The notes under the pieces are model-generated. The model worked only from the letters and a program-made list of their open reading frames with translations, ran no database searches and was not told where the DNA came from. DNA of 64,000 nt from Sweltsa coloradensis. Taxonomy: Eukaryota; Arthropoda; Insecta; Plecoptera; Chloroperlidae. The stretch is taken from assembly GCA_024449915.1 (NCBI GenBank), contig JAMZAV010000109.1:558001-622000 (forward strand). Direction: 5' to 3'. Below, piece after piece: positions 1-12,944 of this stretch (within the stretch, counting starts at the first letter, position 1; each line of letters opens with the position of its first letter). The translations under genes were made by a program, and so were the position numbers.

Positions 1-272
1 TGGCAATCATTGCTCCTAGTTGTATTAAGTATTGAAAACCCTCAAGGACTTCTGTGCTTGCAAAATAAACAGTAGGCTACCTTTCTTCAATACTTGAGAA
101 ATTTATTTATTTCTCGTCTATCCAATTTGATTGTAAAAAAATTTGGATCGTCCTAGTTAAAGAAATTCGTATCGAGTCACACGCAAAATTAATAGTGCTT
201 TACCCAACATGCATTTTATCATGGGCGCAGTGTCGACAATTGACTGCGGATGGATCAAAAGGCAAACAAAAG

Positions 273-884
273 TCTTAAAGACCCAGTAAATTCAAACATA
301 CATGTGGATTAATTAAAAGCCTAGACATATAACTAGGTTGACTGATCCAGCGCCGCGCCTCTACGACCCTCCGTTTAGCCCGCAGCATTGAGTTTGTCTC
401 GCCTATGACGTAGATCCGTACATGATCAACTCGGCGGCCCGAGCAAGGTTTAAAACAGCACGCGTCCAAGCGACTCGCCACTTATACGTCTCAAAACGTA
501 TCTAATTTTGGTCCGATTTTCAAACGAATGACATCGTTGTCATCTGTGAACCATAACGAATCCATCGCACATTCGCTTACATGAAATAATCTAGTATTTT
601 AAAACCTGCGATGGATTCGTTATGGTTCACAGATGACGATGTCATTCGTTTGAAAATCGGATCAAAATTAGATACGTTTTGAGACATATAAGTGGCGAGT
701 CGCTTGGACGCGTGCTGTTTTAAACCTTGCTCGGGCCGCCGAGTTGATCATGCACGGATCTACGTCATAGGCAAGACAAACTCAATGCTGCGGGCTAAAT
801 GGAGGGTCGTAGAAGCGCGGCGCTAGATCAGTCAACCTAGTTAATTAATCCACATGTATGTTTGGGTTTACTGGGCCTTTAAGA
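273..884. repeat. Foldback element with ~280-bp arms
   Basis: Left arm 273-569 and right arm 607-884 are near-identical inverted copies around a spacer of about 37 nt. The outer ends read TCTTAAAG / CTTTAAGA. The left arm carries 16 extra bases near 311-326. The arms contain short open frames but no recognisable protein. Confidence 0.88.
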
Positions 885-1024
885 AAAAGCTGCACAACTA
901 TGGAGGCCTTCAACTAGAAAAGAACCCAGACCAAGGAGATTTCTACCGGCTATTGCATCCCCGTATGTCGGGCACGATATTGCAATTCACAAACCAGCAA
1001 CTGCTAATTGAAGTGTGTACTTTC

Positions 1025-1586
1025 TAGGGATGCACAACGATAAAATAAAAAAATGTTTTTATATGCTTATAAATTTATTTTAGTCTATACCTCAATATAA
1101 AATGACAGCAATGCTGAATTTGAGTGAACCAATAAATAAATAATATCAAGATGTCAGTAGCAGAGTGACAGGCGTGATCAAGAGTCAAGACTGAATGTCT
1201 CAAAAAGGTAAACAGCCAATTTTATTATTTACAAAATAAATGCATTTGTATTAAATACAAATACTATATTTTGCACGAAATGCTCGCATGTCCTTGAGAT
1301 GTGCATACGAGTGACCAATGTAGAAGGCTTTTCTAAATAAATAAATGAAGCCTAAGTTATATTGTTAAATTAATAAACTTCAGAGTCTATCCACCGGGAA
1401 CTAATTTTATGTGGGAGATTTTTAGTCTCTGTGATGGCAAAGTATCAAATTATATCATTCACCAAATTGAATAGCGATGATATGACGTAAGCACGGGGAA
1501 TATGATGAGAAAATTTTTGATTTTTTTCTTCTTCAGAAAACATGCTATTCTATTTTAACATTATTGATAATTGTGTGCATCCCTTA
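1025..1586. mobile_element. hAT-like MITE, copy 1
   Basis: Ends TAGGGATGCACAACGATAA and ATAATTGTGTGCATCCCTTA form inverted repeats of hAT type. No transposase. It contains a SINE family 1 tail remnant near 1384-1420. Clear 8-bp target duplications are not visible. Confidence 0.55.
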
Positions 1587-1724
1587 AACAAATACACGAG
1601 GTCAAAAGAAAATACAAGTTTTATCAAGTTTAGTTTGTTGTTGTGAAAGCAGAGTTAATGAGATCTCCTAGCCTGGGGCTAATCAAGTTGAAAATTATTA
1701 TAAGCTGGCATCTGCCTCGTATCC

Positions 1725-1742
1725 TCCCCCCCCCCCCCCCCC
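1725..1742. repeat. Poly-C run
   Basis: Near-pure cytosine run of about 18 bases. A shorter equivalent lies at 3493-3502 in the second duplicate unit. Confidence 0.9.
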
Positions 1743-2071
1743 AAACAAGCACAGAAGAGATTTGATTTTGATGCCCAGTTGTCAATTTTTTTTGCATATT
1801 GTAGACCTAAACTTGCAGAATAATTGAGAAAAATTCCCGATTTTGCTCTAATTTAGCATTTAATCATGATTATTGCAAGGCAATAGTCATATTTAGCATC
1901 GTTTAGTGAAAAAAAGTCATTCACAAAATTTCAGGGTCCCCACTAATAACTGCATAATTTTGGAGGATTTCTATCAGCTCTTACAGACTGAAATTTTTCT
2001 CATCCTCTGTCAGGGCCAATATTCACAAACTAGAAAGGGAGTGGTAATTGATAATTAAATTTCAAAAACAC

Positions 2072-3336
2072 TAGGAATGCACAACGATAAATAAATAAGA
2101 TCGATAATCAAAAAGAGACTGCATTAGGTGTATTGATCCATAATATCAAATGATGTTGGTAAAAGAAAACGGTTCCACTTCTACTGGCGGACAGGCGTGA
2201 TCACGACACCAAATTTTATATTTTTTGAAATAAATAAATACCGTACATTTGAATTTAGAGTCTACTCACTCAGTGTTATAACTAATTTTCAGTGGGAGAC
2301 TTTTTACTTTTTAGTAGGGGTGTCAACGATTACGATTAAATTGATTCGATTAATCGATTTTTTACAAAAAAATCGATTTTCAAATTTTGCGCTTTTTTAA
2401 ATTTACTTTTCAAGATCCGCCGCCTATTACCCGCGAGAAACGATCCCGTATGTTACGGTTTCCCGCCAAATACGCCGTGATAACCCCCGGTTTAATGTCT
2501 TGCTGGCCCGTGAGATATGTTTCCATCAATTTCTAGCACGCGAGATTGTTCCCGATCTACATTTGATTGAAGCGACGTCGCAAAATACATCGTTCGTACC
2601 AGCCTTGCCTTGTCATCATGTGCGCATGCGCTGGCCGTGCAAGGTCGGAAGGAGTGGGCGGAGTTAAAGCTGCATTCTGTTCAAGCGTTCCACGCGGCCA
2701 ATAAACACAGTAAACGCACTCAACGCGCCTGAAATGCCGAGCAGTAATTGCACCTTTACGTAACATGGCGTCTTGAGTGTGACAAAAGTGATTGCTCTGG
2801 TGTTGTGTTTCGGCCTAGGCCAAGAGTTTTCGACAACATGGCATCAAACAATTGAATTTGATCACCGCATTGATGCCAATTTCATCTCGTATGCTTTATC
2901 TACCCCTCCACTTCCTCTGGATTATGCTCCCGAATCCCGACTGTCTTCTTCGAGATTGTTGTGCGTGCTCAAGTCCCCGCCACGGCGCCGATGCGAACTC
3001 GTGCCTTGCGCGGGCGATTCAAACTAACCGAAACCAGACCGAAGTTTGAAAGAAACTTGCTACTATACCGACATTGTACAAAACGATTAAAATCGATTAT
3101 GGAGGTGAAAGTGAATTCGATTATCGATTATAATAATTTAATCGTTTGACATCCCTACTTTTTAGTCACCATGATAGCAAAGTATCAAATAATTATCATT
3201 CACCACATTTGATAGCGATAATATGGCGTAAGCACGCAATATGAGGGGACACATTTTTTAAAATTTTTTTTTTTAAACATGATATTCTATTTTTTTTTTA
3301 ATGACCTAGCATCATTGATTATTGTGTGCATCCCTA
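2072..3336. mobile_element. hAT-like MITE, copy 2 (interrupted)
   Basis: Same termini as copy 1 (TAGGAATGCACAACGATAA .. ATTATTGTGTGCATCCCTA). The interior is interrupted by a complete second hAT-type element with an 8-bp target duplication. Confidence 0.55.
2315..3157. mobile_element. hAT-type non-autonomous transposon with perfect TSD
   Basis: Terminal inverted repeats TAGGGGTGTCAA / TTGACATCCCTA are flanked by a perfect 8-bp duplication CTTTTTAG (2307-2314 and 3158-3165). The duplicated block at 895-1760 shows the empty site with a single TTTTTAG. Short open frames inside are not a transposase. Confidence 0.85.
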
Positions 3337-3559
3337 GAACAAACACATGAGGTCAAAAGAAAATACAAATGTTTTAAGCTAGGCTATGTTTGTTGTTGTG
3401 AAAGCAGAGTTGATGATGATGAGAAATCTCCTAGCCTGGGTCTAATCCGAGTAGAAAATCATTATAGCCTGGTCCTGCCTTTGACCCCTCCTCCCCCCCC
3501 CCACTGGGTCAAGCAAGCACAGAAGAGTTTGAAGGTTGCCAATGAGCTCAATTATAGCT

Positions 3560-4440
3560 CTTATTTTTAAGGTAGTAGACCCCTGCCAACATTATGTTAT
3601 GTGGTTTTATGAGAACTAGCCTGCACGAAAAAAGATTGTAATGTTGGTAATTCAACGTATAAATTAGAAATATGAACTGTACTGATTATATTTGAATATT
3701 TTATTTTCTCTTGCATTATATAGTTACAACAAAACCACATTACTGTTGCAATCAGTTTTTAGATATTTTGCACCGATCTCGAGATATCACTAAAAAACTG
3801 TAACTGCAGGGGTCTTACACCTTAAGAAGCCAGGTTCTTCTGGGTCGCAATGTATAAGTTCTCACAACTGTCGGCCACAACAATAGGTCTGTTCATTTCT
3901 AGTACTAAAACAAACAAGGTTCTCCATGGCTACAACAATAAGGCTTAAAGATTAATTGAATTTATAGAATTGTTGGCTTGTTGCATAGAAATACGGAATA
4001 GTAGTACATTCTTTAAAGCAGTGTTGTCTGTAATCTAATCTGTGAATAATATCTGGCAACATTTTGATGGCCAATGATTGATGATTCGATTGACTATAAC
4101 CACTTCAAGTGACTCCAGGTAAAGCCCAAGTATTATCATCCAGTCAGCTTCTAACTTTTATGAACTTCACAGAGACTGATTTTGCTTCGTACAAAAATAA
4201 TTTAGTGTAAAAAAAGGAACATTAAGGCTAACAAACTTTAAAATTACTGTGTTTAAATTTGTATTTTGCCAAAAGGAGAGTAAAAGGGGTCTTAAATTGT
4301 ATTACTGAGTGAAATAAAGCAATACATAGTAGTATGTATAACTCAAGTTCAGGAATCTACTTTGTATTCAATATTCAACTAAAAATAAAAGTCAAACTTC
4401 TGTTTTATTCAAATCTATCTTCTTTAAAATACACAAAAAA
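3560..4440. other. No feature seen
   Basis: AT-rich sequence without open frames of note, inverted repeats or recognisable repeat families. Confidence 0.5.
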
Positions 4441-4442
4441 TT

Positions 4443-4860
4443 AATGAATTTGTATTTAAATTCTACCCACTCAGTCATATAACTGATTTTCAGTGGAGGA
4501 CAGTATACCAAAGTGACCAAGCCAACCCTGTTAGCCCCGACGCAATCGACGAGTGAGCGATAACCAACCACAGATCAATATATTGTAACAGGAAATATAG
4601 CAATCAGTGGTATGGACAGTGCGAACACTCGTGGATCAATGCCAGAATCAACAAGGCCAATTCAAAACAACTTTAAATTTAATATGTGCCTTTGTTGCTA
4701 GGATGGCTCCAAAGTCACCGTTTACAAATTTCTAAGACAAGGACTGATGGACTTAAGTCCAAATCAGATGTTAAAAAACTTCTGACTTTAGAGGGAATCG
4801 AACCCTGGACCTTCTGCATTAGAAGCAGAGACACTAACCACAAGACCAACAAGCCACACG
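4443..4860 (-). mobile_element. SINE family 1, full-length copy
   Basis: Minus-strand SINE. Its head at about 4790-4860 folds as a tRNA: box A-like TGGTCTTGTGGTTAGTGTC, anticodon stem TCTGC/GCAGA, and box B GGGTTCGATTCCC. Body and tail match 38205-38612. The tail includes a self-complementary cagt-atataactg-type hairpin. Confidence 0.72.
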
Positions 4861-5189
4861 AATGAAATGCTCACATTTGGTCTAGCAGTAAATACTGTTT
4901 CTTTTTCTCATAGCACATACACTAAAAAGATTGTGTACTTTGAGCTAGGTTCTATGCTGAATTCATTATCGAAACCTCCCAATTTTACGTAAATATCATA
5001 TTAAGTTACAAAAACTACCAAACACTGCTTTGAAAGAATGTGTACTCTTTTCAAATTAATTTTTTTGTCTTGAAATCGGTTTGTTTTTGGCAAAACAGGG
5101 AAATGACCTTTGACAGATGTTGGTGTGTTAACTAATATCACAGTAATGCTTAAGTAACGGTCAGTATATAAATAAAAATAAACGTGTTT

Positions 5190-5428
5190 GTAGAGTCGAC
5201 CAACTCAGATGCAAGTTACCTACTGATTTTCAGCGTGGACATTATATTTTACTGTGATTTGTTATAACGTTTATTGTTGGCTCAAAAGTCCCAAATATGT
5301 ACTACTTTGTGCCCAAATATTATCTATTATACATAAATCTTACTTCAAAGAACTTGCTGGAACCAAGATTTGAATCCAGGACCTTTTGCATTGAAAAGAG
5401 GAAGAAGCCCAAAGGACCAACAAGCATT
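5190..5428 (-). mobile_element. SINE family 1, diverged short copy
   Basis: Retains the tail (ctactgattttcagcgtgga) and the reversed tRNA-like head (ttgaatccaggaccttttgcattg .. ggaccaacaagc) with most of the body deleted. Confidence 0.5.
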
Positions 5429-5429
5429 C

Positions 5430-8235
5430 AGGTGCAAAAGGGCTAAAAAGCAAGCATGAGCCTACACGTATACGTATTTTGTAAATTGATCTTTTTAACT
5501 AATTCATAATGACAATGATTATTGATATAACTATGTAAGCAATGTTTAAAACTACATTTTTCTTTGTTTGATTTCTCTACCCTATATTTGAATTGATACT
5601 TGTTGATACTTGATGATATGGACCAACATTATTGCAAAGCAACAACTGCATACCGGTATACTTTGGATAAGTGAACAGTATGTTTGCTATGCTGATATTC
5701 AACTAGTATTAAATGTCAAAACTATCAAAACTTGACAAACTCTATACAATACGTATCATGTAGTGTTGATTTGGGAATAACTAGTACGTACTTGACTCTA
5801 CTTAATGTGTAGTATTAGTAGTTCCAGGGCGCTTTAACAGCTAAGATTATTTGCACCCTGTGTGTTCTGTCCCACTTTATATAATTAAATTTGCCAAAAA
5901 CAAAACCTGTTTCAAGCAGTTTACCTGAGGAACACTATTACTTTATAGTTTATCAAAATATAGGGCCTTCTACCAAAATATATTATATATACAAAAGGCC
6001 CTACCGGTACCTAGATTGAGTTATTGTTGTAGCCGAATTGAACAGACCAAGGTATTGTTGTTTGCAAGTATGTCAGTGGTACATGATACATAATCAAGAG
6101 AGCTGCCTTAGAGAACAACGCATACAACCAGGGCCACTTGCAAATCACGATGTCAGTTAATCAATGATTATAGTAACCAGAAAATGGTTTGAAAGCCAGA
6201 CTGCCATTTGCAATTGACCATGATTAAGGATAACAATGCCACCACCATGGAATAGTGTAAGAGATTTAAAACTATTGACATAAACAGCAATCTTGTGCAT
6301 CAGCATAAGCAACACTTGTGACAAGATATATCTAACTATTCCAACTTAGTACCGTATTGGCCCGAATGTAGCGCAATGATTTTTTTTCTCGAAAATACAA
6401 TCCCAAAAACAAAAACAAAAACAGTACTCGCATTGAAATAAGTCAAACGTCATTACAACAAACACTAAGGTAGTAGGTACCTCTCTTTTTTTGTTGTTAA
6501 AAAATCGATCCTCAGTTTTCAAAATGTGGATGAATTGTGTGATTAGGAACCCAAATATATATATAACATAGGCCACCCGCAATACAACTCAGCGCATCGG
6601 CGGCTACGTTCCATGACATGTGGAGGGCGGGTGACGTCATCACAGGCTCCGGTAACAAAGTAATAAAAAGATAATTATAATTATAAAATCATGATAGACC
6701 CATAGGGAGTGCTCATCTAGTTCTGATATTGACCTGCGTGTACTGAATGAATAATAAAATAAATCAAAAGTTAAAATATCACTACCGCAACTTTAACCAA
6801 TCCAAATTAAGCTAGGGCTACATATTTTTATTTTTGTACTGTACAAATAAATCTAAATCTGAATTCTATTGAGGTTATAAAGTTTTACGTTTACTACTTA
6901 CTAGTACTGTATTTCCTGCGCAAACAGCATGTGACGTCATAGTTTTGGTCACCACATTGTTATGAATTACGTAAACCACCTTCTAATACACTGCTCAATT
7001 CATTGCTCATGCACTCGGCAGTTTGTGTAAAAACAGTTGCCCATTGTTGCCGTTTTTATCACAAATCTATTTAAAAAAACAGGCCTATATTAAAAATTAA
7101 TCTTAACGATGAATTATTTTGAGATATTAATTATTTAACGTGCATACAAATGTTTATTACGCACACTAGAAACAAAATTGTTATATATACTAGTGGTTGG
7201 TTGGAATGGAATGCAAATACACTACTGACTGGTTGATAGGCAATATCAAACTATGACGACGTGACTTTGACGTTGTGTATTTTTTACAGATGAAAAACTT
7301 ATCTAAATGACAAAAATTAATAATTTAGAACAATGTATTAATAAAGTAGTTCTTAATTTCGTGCAACCATGAAAACAAGTTATGTTATGACTTATTATGA
7401 GTAACTCCGCATTACCATTACTATTAGGCATAAATCTAAGATCTTTACCTAAGCTGAATACCGGGTATGTAAAATATATTCCGTAACATTAGTACGATAT
7501 TGATAGAACTTAACTAAAATAATTTAATGACAATATAATACCGTACAGTCTGCCCCTACACAGAATAAACACACATGATGCTGTTTAGGTGAATAAGTTT
7601 ATGGTCACTCACAAGTTTATGGATGAATTACAAAATAAAGGAGCTAACATTTGATATCTACATTAATTAATTTAGTTGCTAAACTAGTGCCAACAATGAA
7701 AGCTTGATGACATTGAGTCAGCCGAGGCAGATCTGTTTACGCATTCAAAACCAGAGTTAACGCTGGTGAAACGTTAAAATTATATCACTTTATACATTGT
7801 AATACATAAAAATCAACAATGTGAAGCAAGCATTTACTTCAAATTGGAACAACTTCAAGAGTTGAGTACAGTCTATTGTCATGATTTTGTGATCCATCCA
7901 ATAACGGGGAAATAGAAGGCTGTGGGTGACACCAAGAAAACAACATGGAAAATTACGGGCAATCGAGTAACTACCAACACTCTAGTCAAGCGAGGCATTT
8001 CTTCAGTCGCCCCATCTAGGCCTACAGGTGTAAGTGTGTGGTGGATGTATTGTGTAGCCTACTGCGTTCATTATGGTGTGCATAAGGACGAAGATGTTCA
8101 GAAATAACTTCAATGAATGACTCAGAAACTCTTTAAAAATGTTCTTCATTTGAATTCTTAAAAATGCTTAGGGCTTTTGTCTTTTACACATAGTACCACT
8201 AGATTTGTAAACAAAACAAATAAGTAATATAATAT
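5430..8235. other. No gene recognised
   Basis: Mostly AT-rich unique-looking sequence. Short frames at 6346-6582 and 7922-8107 show no domain. The segment around 6350 (accgtattggcccgaatgta) resembles a dispersed repeat end. Confidence 0.4.
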
Positions 8236-8237
8236 GT

Positions 8238-8490
8238 GATGTGTTCTGTGAGCCCGGCCCGACTGGTTAAAATAATATGGCGGCTTTGCCCGAACCCGGC
8301 CTGAAAGGTGATGATCTTGACTCGGCCCGAAAGTCTGAACGGCCCGATCGGCAGAGGCTCTGCCGACGTCATTTTAGACAACAGATTGTCTATTATGATG
8401 GTATTTATTAGTTCAAATAGTATATATACTGTTGTAACTGGCCGGAATGCCCGAAAGTCGGGCCTGGCCGGGTCGGGCTTTCGGGCCATT
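8238..8490. repeat. GC-rich CCCGA-motif repeat
   Basis: Several CCCGGCCCGA / GGCCCGAAAG words occur in the left part, with inverted TCGGGCCTGGCC and GGGTCGGGC on the right. It looks like the ends of a decayed inverted-repeat transposon. The open frames on both strands here follow from that composition. Confidence 0.4.
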
Positions 8491-8961
8491 TGGACCAAAA
8501 TCCCAATCTTTATAATCTACTGTCAAGTGTCAACATGTAAACATTGGAAGCTTCGAGCTGAGAAATTGCTCACCTCCCCTACCAGTGCTTAACTGGCTAA
8601 ACTGATGAGCGGGTATGTAGAGTGCTTGCATAACCGACCAGCTGCTGTGACCGGCAAGAACTGGGGTGGGGAGTCACGTGACAAGGTGACCTTGAACATC
8701 GCAGTGATGGCAGTATACAGCTATATGCGGTCTTATCTTATCTACAAGATTACAGGCCGATACAGTCGCAAGATAAAAGTATGCTAGCCACCCGGGAAAA
8801 CTATTCACAGATGTTGTTTTCGGAAACAAAATGTTTGGAAATTGATTTACAATAATAATATTAACAATACGACTTCAGATTAAATTTCTAAAGGAAACTA
8901 TATTATTAAGCACACGAAGCTTGGAAATGGGCATCATATTTCTCAAAGAAGTTAGCATTAA

Positions 8962-9643
8962 TTGGATGAGCGTAGCGAGCGAAGCAAAGATTCCATTCTA
9001 CTACACTGGGGAAAAAAATCCGGAATGTTTTTTTCTTTCTTTCTTTCTTTCTTTTTTTTCTTTCTTTCTTTCTATCTTTTTTTTAAATTTTTGTCTGTTT
9101 GTTAACATGATTCCGGCTAAACCGACACTCCAATTGCGATGAAATTTTCAAAAGACCTTCGAAATCTCTGAACTTAAAACTGCCACGTTTTTTAGCGTGA
9201 TCGAAAAATTATTTCTCATGAAAATTGCAATTTTAAGATTTTTAACTTTTTTTTAAAATTTTGTTTACCTACTTATAACACCTAGGTAGGCCTACATGCT
9301 TTATCCGATTGTAATGATTTTTGCACAGAACCTTAATTTTATGAATTAATATATTCGTGTGAAATTTGAGCGCAATCGAAAAATTATTTCTTATGAAAAT
9401 CGCAATTTTACAATTTGTTTCGATTTTTAAAATTTCTTCGACTTATAACACCTACATGCTTTATCCGACTGCAATGATTTTGTCACAGAACCTTAATTTT
9501 ATGAATTAATATATTCGTGTGAAATTTGAGCGTAATCGAATAATTATGTCTTATGAAAATCGCAATTTTACGCTTTTTTTCGTTTTAAAACAATTACGCT
9601 CATCCAACAACGCGCCTAAAAAAGCGTTTGCGAAGCTTCCTAG
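8962..9643 (+). mobile_element. Helentron-like non-autonomous element
   Basis: Same family as 40699-41307. It begins TTGGATGAGCGTAGCG, has inverted ACGCTCATCCAA near the right end, an AACGC/GCGTT hairpin with a different loop, and CTAG at 9640-9643. The core holds a TTTC-rich microsatellite and two copies of a unit of about 160 bp (compare 9291 and 9451, both starting cctacatgctttatccga). Confidence 0.7.
9015..9082. repeat. TTTC-type microsatellite
   Basis: Pyrimidine tract of ttct/ttttc units inside the Helentron-like element, at the position where other copies carry poly-T or poly-A. Confidence 0.85.
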
Positions 9644-10059
9644 TTATGAAATTCGAGTTCTGCGGGTGGTCCAGTAGCAGGGTTTCACAGTGGGGGGGGG
9701 CGGTCGTGTCATAGATCGCGATCTTCCCACGGCTCTCTGGCACTTATTCTCGGGAGGAATGTTCCTGTATCAACTGACGGCAGTCGGACGAACGTGTTGA
9801 GCTGTCTTTGATCGTGTTGATGATATTGTACTACATTCTAGTCAACAAGCTTGTAAAATTACGGCAGATACTTAGCATTGGAGGCTTACAAGATTTATTT
9901 TCTTCTGAATTAGTTGGCGTGGTGTGCATATTTTTTTACGACTACACTGATTTTATCTGTTTAAACGGATTTTGAGGGTGCAAAACGGATCAACGGATTT
10001 CTTTTCCAATTTATGGATTATTTTTTTAAAATAGTTCTTTGTTTCTCGCTGTTTTTAAC

Positions 10060-10770
10060 TAGGGCTGCGCAAAAAATCTATATTTCAATGCGATATCAAT
10101 GAGTGGGAATATTTTCAATAAATAAATATTAAAATTCAGGCCTTAAGGGAGATAGGCTACTAAAAATGATAAATGTTGTAATTTTGGTGAGGTGCCCTCT
10201 GCCGGGTAGGTAGTCAAAAATAAATTATCCTGACTGGATCATGGTGGAGGTGCCAGGTCATAAAACGCGATTGTGAGATAGTAAAAATCATTAAAAATGC
10301 ATTTATGATGGTGATACCTTATCAACCCTATTTGGCCTAAAATCATCAAAAATAGGCCTACCTATATTTTAATTTTTTATATTTTCAATTTTTTTACAAC
10401 AATTAGGTACATTTTGATATATCGATATCAAATCGAAATTGGTTGGTACATTTAGGCATTAAAAGGGTTTTTAAGGACTTGAGTGTTTCATTTAACAATT
10501 TCTAAGGATTTTTGATGTGCTCTAAAAGGATTTTTATTTTTTCTTGGTGACAACCCTAAGTCTTAGGGTATATCACGAGATTCACACCACTTTGTTCTCG
10601 CATCTGCCGAAATGCACGCCTCGAACGTCGTAAACCACACGCGCGAGGTCGGTGGCTCGGTCGGTTCTAATTCAAATAAAGTGGCGAGAAAACTCAAACT
10701 CGAATCTTGTAAAAAAACTCGTTTGAGTCGAGTTGAGTACCAACTACTCGACTCGACTTTTCGAGTACCC
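10060..10770. mobile_element. Probable hAT-type remnants
   Basis: A TAGGGCTGCGCAAAAAATCT start at 10060 and, near 10700-10780, self-complementary cgagtcgagttgagtac / actcgactcgac words ending in gcacacccctA are typical of decayed hAT ends. Whether this is one element or two is unclear. Confidence 0.3.
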
Positions 10771-10948
10771 GCACACCCCTATAAAAAATCTAATCCGACC
10801 GTTAATTGTACCCAGGTCTCCCACATTCCGGGTAGCCAACTACTGACTAGGAAAACGCCAAAGTCGTTGTTAGACGAGTTAGCAAGTTGCGTGTTAAGTA
10901 GGCTACCCAGGAACAACTGCATTTAAGTTGATTACACAATCATACATA

Positions 10949-11406
10949 ATCATTACAATCGGATAAAGCATGTAGGTGTTATAAATCGAAGAAATGTTCA
11001 AAAAATTTAAAAAAAAAAAACGTAAAATTGCGATTTTCATAAGAAATAATTTTTTGATTGCTAATTAAAAAATATATTAATAATAAAATAAGAGTGAGAA
11101 AAATCATTCGTAACAAAACGGATAGGCCTCAATTTCACTAGTGTATTAATCAAAAATTTTTTTTGAAATCGAAAAAATGATAGGAATGCGTAGTTTTAAG
11201 TAAAGAATTTTTTTTTTTCGATTGCGCTTAAATAACGTGAAACAGTTCTCAAGTTTCTAGAGATTTTGAAGGCCTCCAAAAATTTCAGCGCAATTGGAGT
11301 ATCGGTTTAGCTGGAATCGTGTTAACACACAAACAATTTTTTTTTTTAACATTCCGTATTTTTTTCTCAAGTGTAGTGAAATGAAATCTTTGCAAAGCTC
11401 ATCCAA
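10949..11406 (-). mobile_element. Helentron-like element, truncated at its CTAG end
   Basis: Minus-strand copy sharing the core words (attacaatcggataaagcat, ttgcgattttcat) and ending at 11406 with the inverted TTGGAT terminus. The hairpin/CTAG end is missing. Confidence 0.6.
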
Positions 11407-11409
11407 CAA

Positions 11410-12800
11410 AGTTTACATAGGCCTAAAACTGCTAATCACAATCTGTTGGCCTAACAACTGATAACCAGATTGATTCACCAGGTAAAAGTTTAAATCTCAA
11501 GTTCTTTGTCCCATTCTCGATTCTTTTTCTTTCCATGTTGTTTTCTCGGGACAAGGAGACTCAGTAAGAGCAGCTGAGATTAAGTATCATGTACCATACT
11601 GACACACACCACACCACTACAGTACCAGGGGACACTAGGGTTCACTGCACACAGTTCCTTCCCGTTTCAAACCGCTATTTCATTCAGTTGCTTACTAGTT
11701 TTAGAATCCCCATTGATTAGAAACTTCAATAACAAAAAAAAAAAATACTGTGTGAATTCACATTTTGATGATTTGATTTCAGCACAATTAGATTTATCAA
11801 TGGGATTCATAAATCAAACAATTATCAATTTGTTTGTTTTTTTAAAAATCAGGACACCTCCCTAACATTTAATTTAGATAAATATAACATAAGGTGAACT
11901 GTGTTGTGAGCTCTAGTGAACATGCAAACATGCTGGGAACATGCTGGTGCTTCTTCATGACCACGAGCTTAAAGATATCATCACTTCACTCGCTGACAAC
12001 AGCCATGTCACGAGACTGCAAGAAACAAGACTATAACGAGGTAGGTTTGTTCCGAGTTTAGGTAAGAAGCAATCAAATTGCCAATCATTGCTTCGTGCCT
12101 TGCCCCTAACCAGACTTGACCATGATATAGTTAAGCAAGTAGTCGAGCACCGTACCAAACATGCAGGATAAACCTCTTAAAAGGGAGGATAGAGGAATTA
12201 GGAGCTAGTTAATCAACTGTTCCAAGAACTGACTCACAATAATATCAATGATTGTGCGATACGAGCGTAGGCGGCTGAATATGACAATGTTTGAGATGCT
12301 GAAGCTGAAGAATCACGTGAGCTGCGACATACGATGTTCAAGATTCTCCAAGAGCCGCCTTAATGATCGTACAGGTTCCTCCCTTTCCTGAAATGTGCAA
12401 CACAGTGAATAGTAGAGTTGCACAACGATAACATAAAAATTATTGATAGCCCTAATTGGAAAGGTATAGGTTAGGACCAGTAAATTATTAATTGCTATAC
12501 GGAACCACAAGTCTAACGCGGGGAGCGAGTTCGGTGCATTGGAAGAGAAGGTCCCCATAAGAATAGCATTGGGCTATTTTTAAAATGCTTGTATCTTTTG
12601 AACGAGAAGTATTTAAGAAATATCATTCACATTACATCATTAACCATTCTTTTCTTCAACTACTTTGTTGGTTTAGATAGAGCCTATCGGCTAGGTTAGC
12701 GTTTGTGGTTGGGGAAAGGCGAGAGTAGACCAACAGCTTACCTTTCAAGTTGTAGGTAGCTGCTCGAGACGAGGTGCACATATATTTACAATTAACAAAA
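11410..12800. other. No gene recognised
   Basis: Contains a small hAT-like word near 12415 (gttgcacaacgataac) and short frames without domains. Confidence 0.4.
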
Positions 12801-12807
12801 AACACAA

Positions 12808-12856
12808 ATGTCAAACGTTTCGGCCTACGCGGCCTTGGTCACTGACCGTTGGTGAA
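12808..12856 (-). other. Penelope-type terminal hairpin motif
   Basis: Just downstream of the coding fragment the minus strand reads GGCCGCGTAGGCCGAAACG. The GGCC/GGCC hairpin followed by GAAAC resembles stem II and the GAAAC box of the hammerhead ribozymes known from Penelope-like elements. The CUGAUGA box is not evident, so activity is doubtful. Confidence 0.35.
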
Positions 12857-12944
12857 GAACTAATATTTTAACATTATTTACAGTGGCGCTGTTTGGGTGA
12901 GTAGGTGGCGGTGTGCAGGTGGGAGGGGTTAGTGAGGGAGGCGT

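Larger units (their letters stand above)
895..3545. repeat. Ancient tandem duplication of a MITE-bearing block
   Basis: Unit 1 (about 895-1760) and unit 2 (about 1955-3545) share their order of words: ggag.atttctaYcRgct, tattcacaaac, a TIR element, gaggtcaaaagaaaatacaa, gtttgttgttgtgaaagcag, a poly-C run and aagcacagaagag. Unit 2 is longer because a hAT element is nested in it. Confidence 0.65.
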
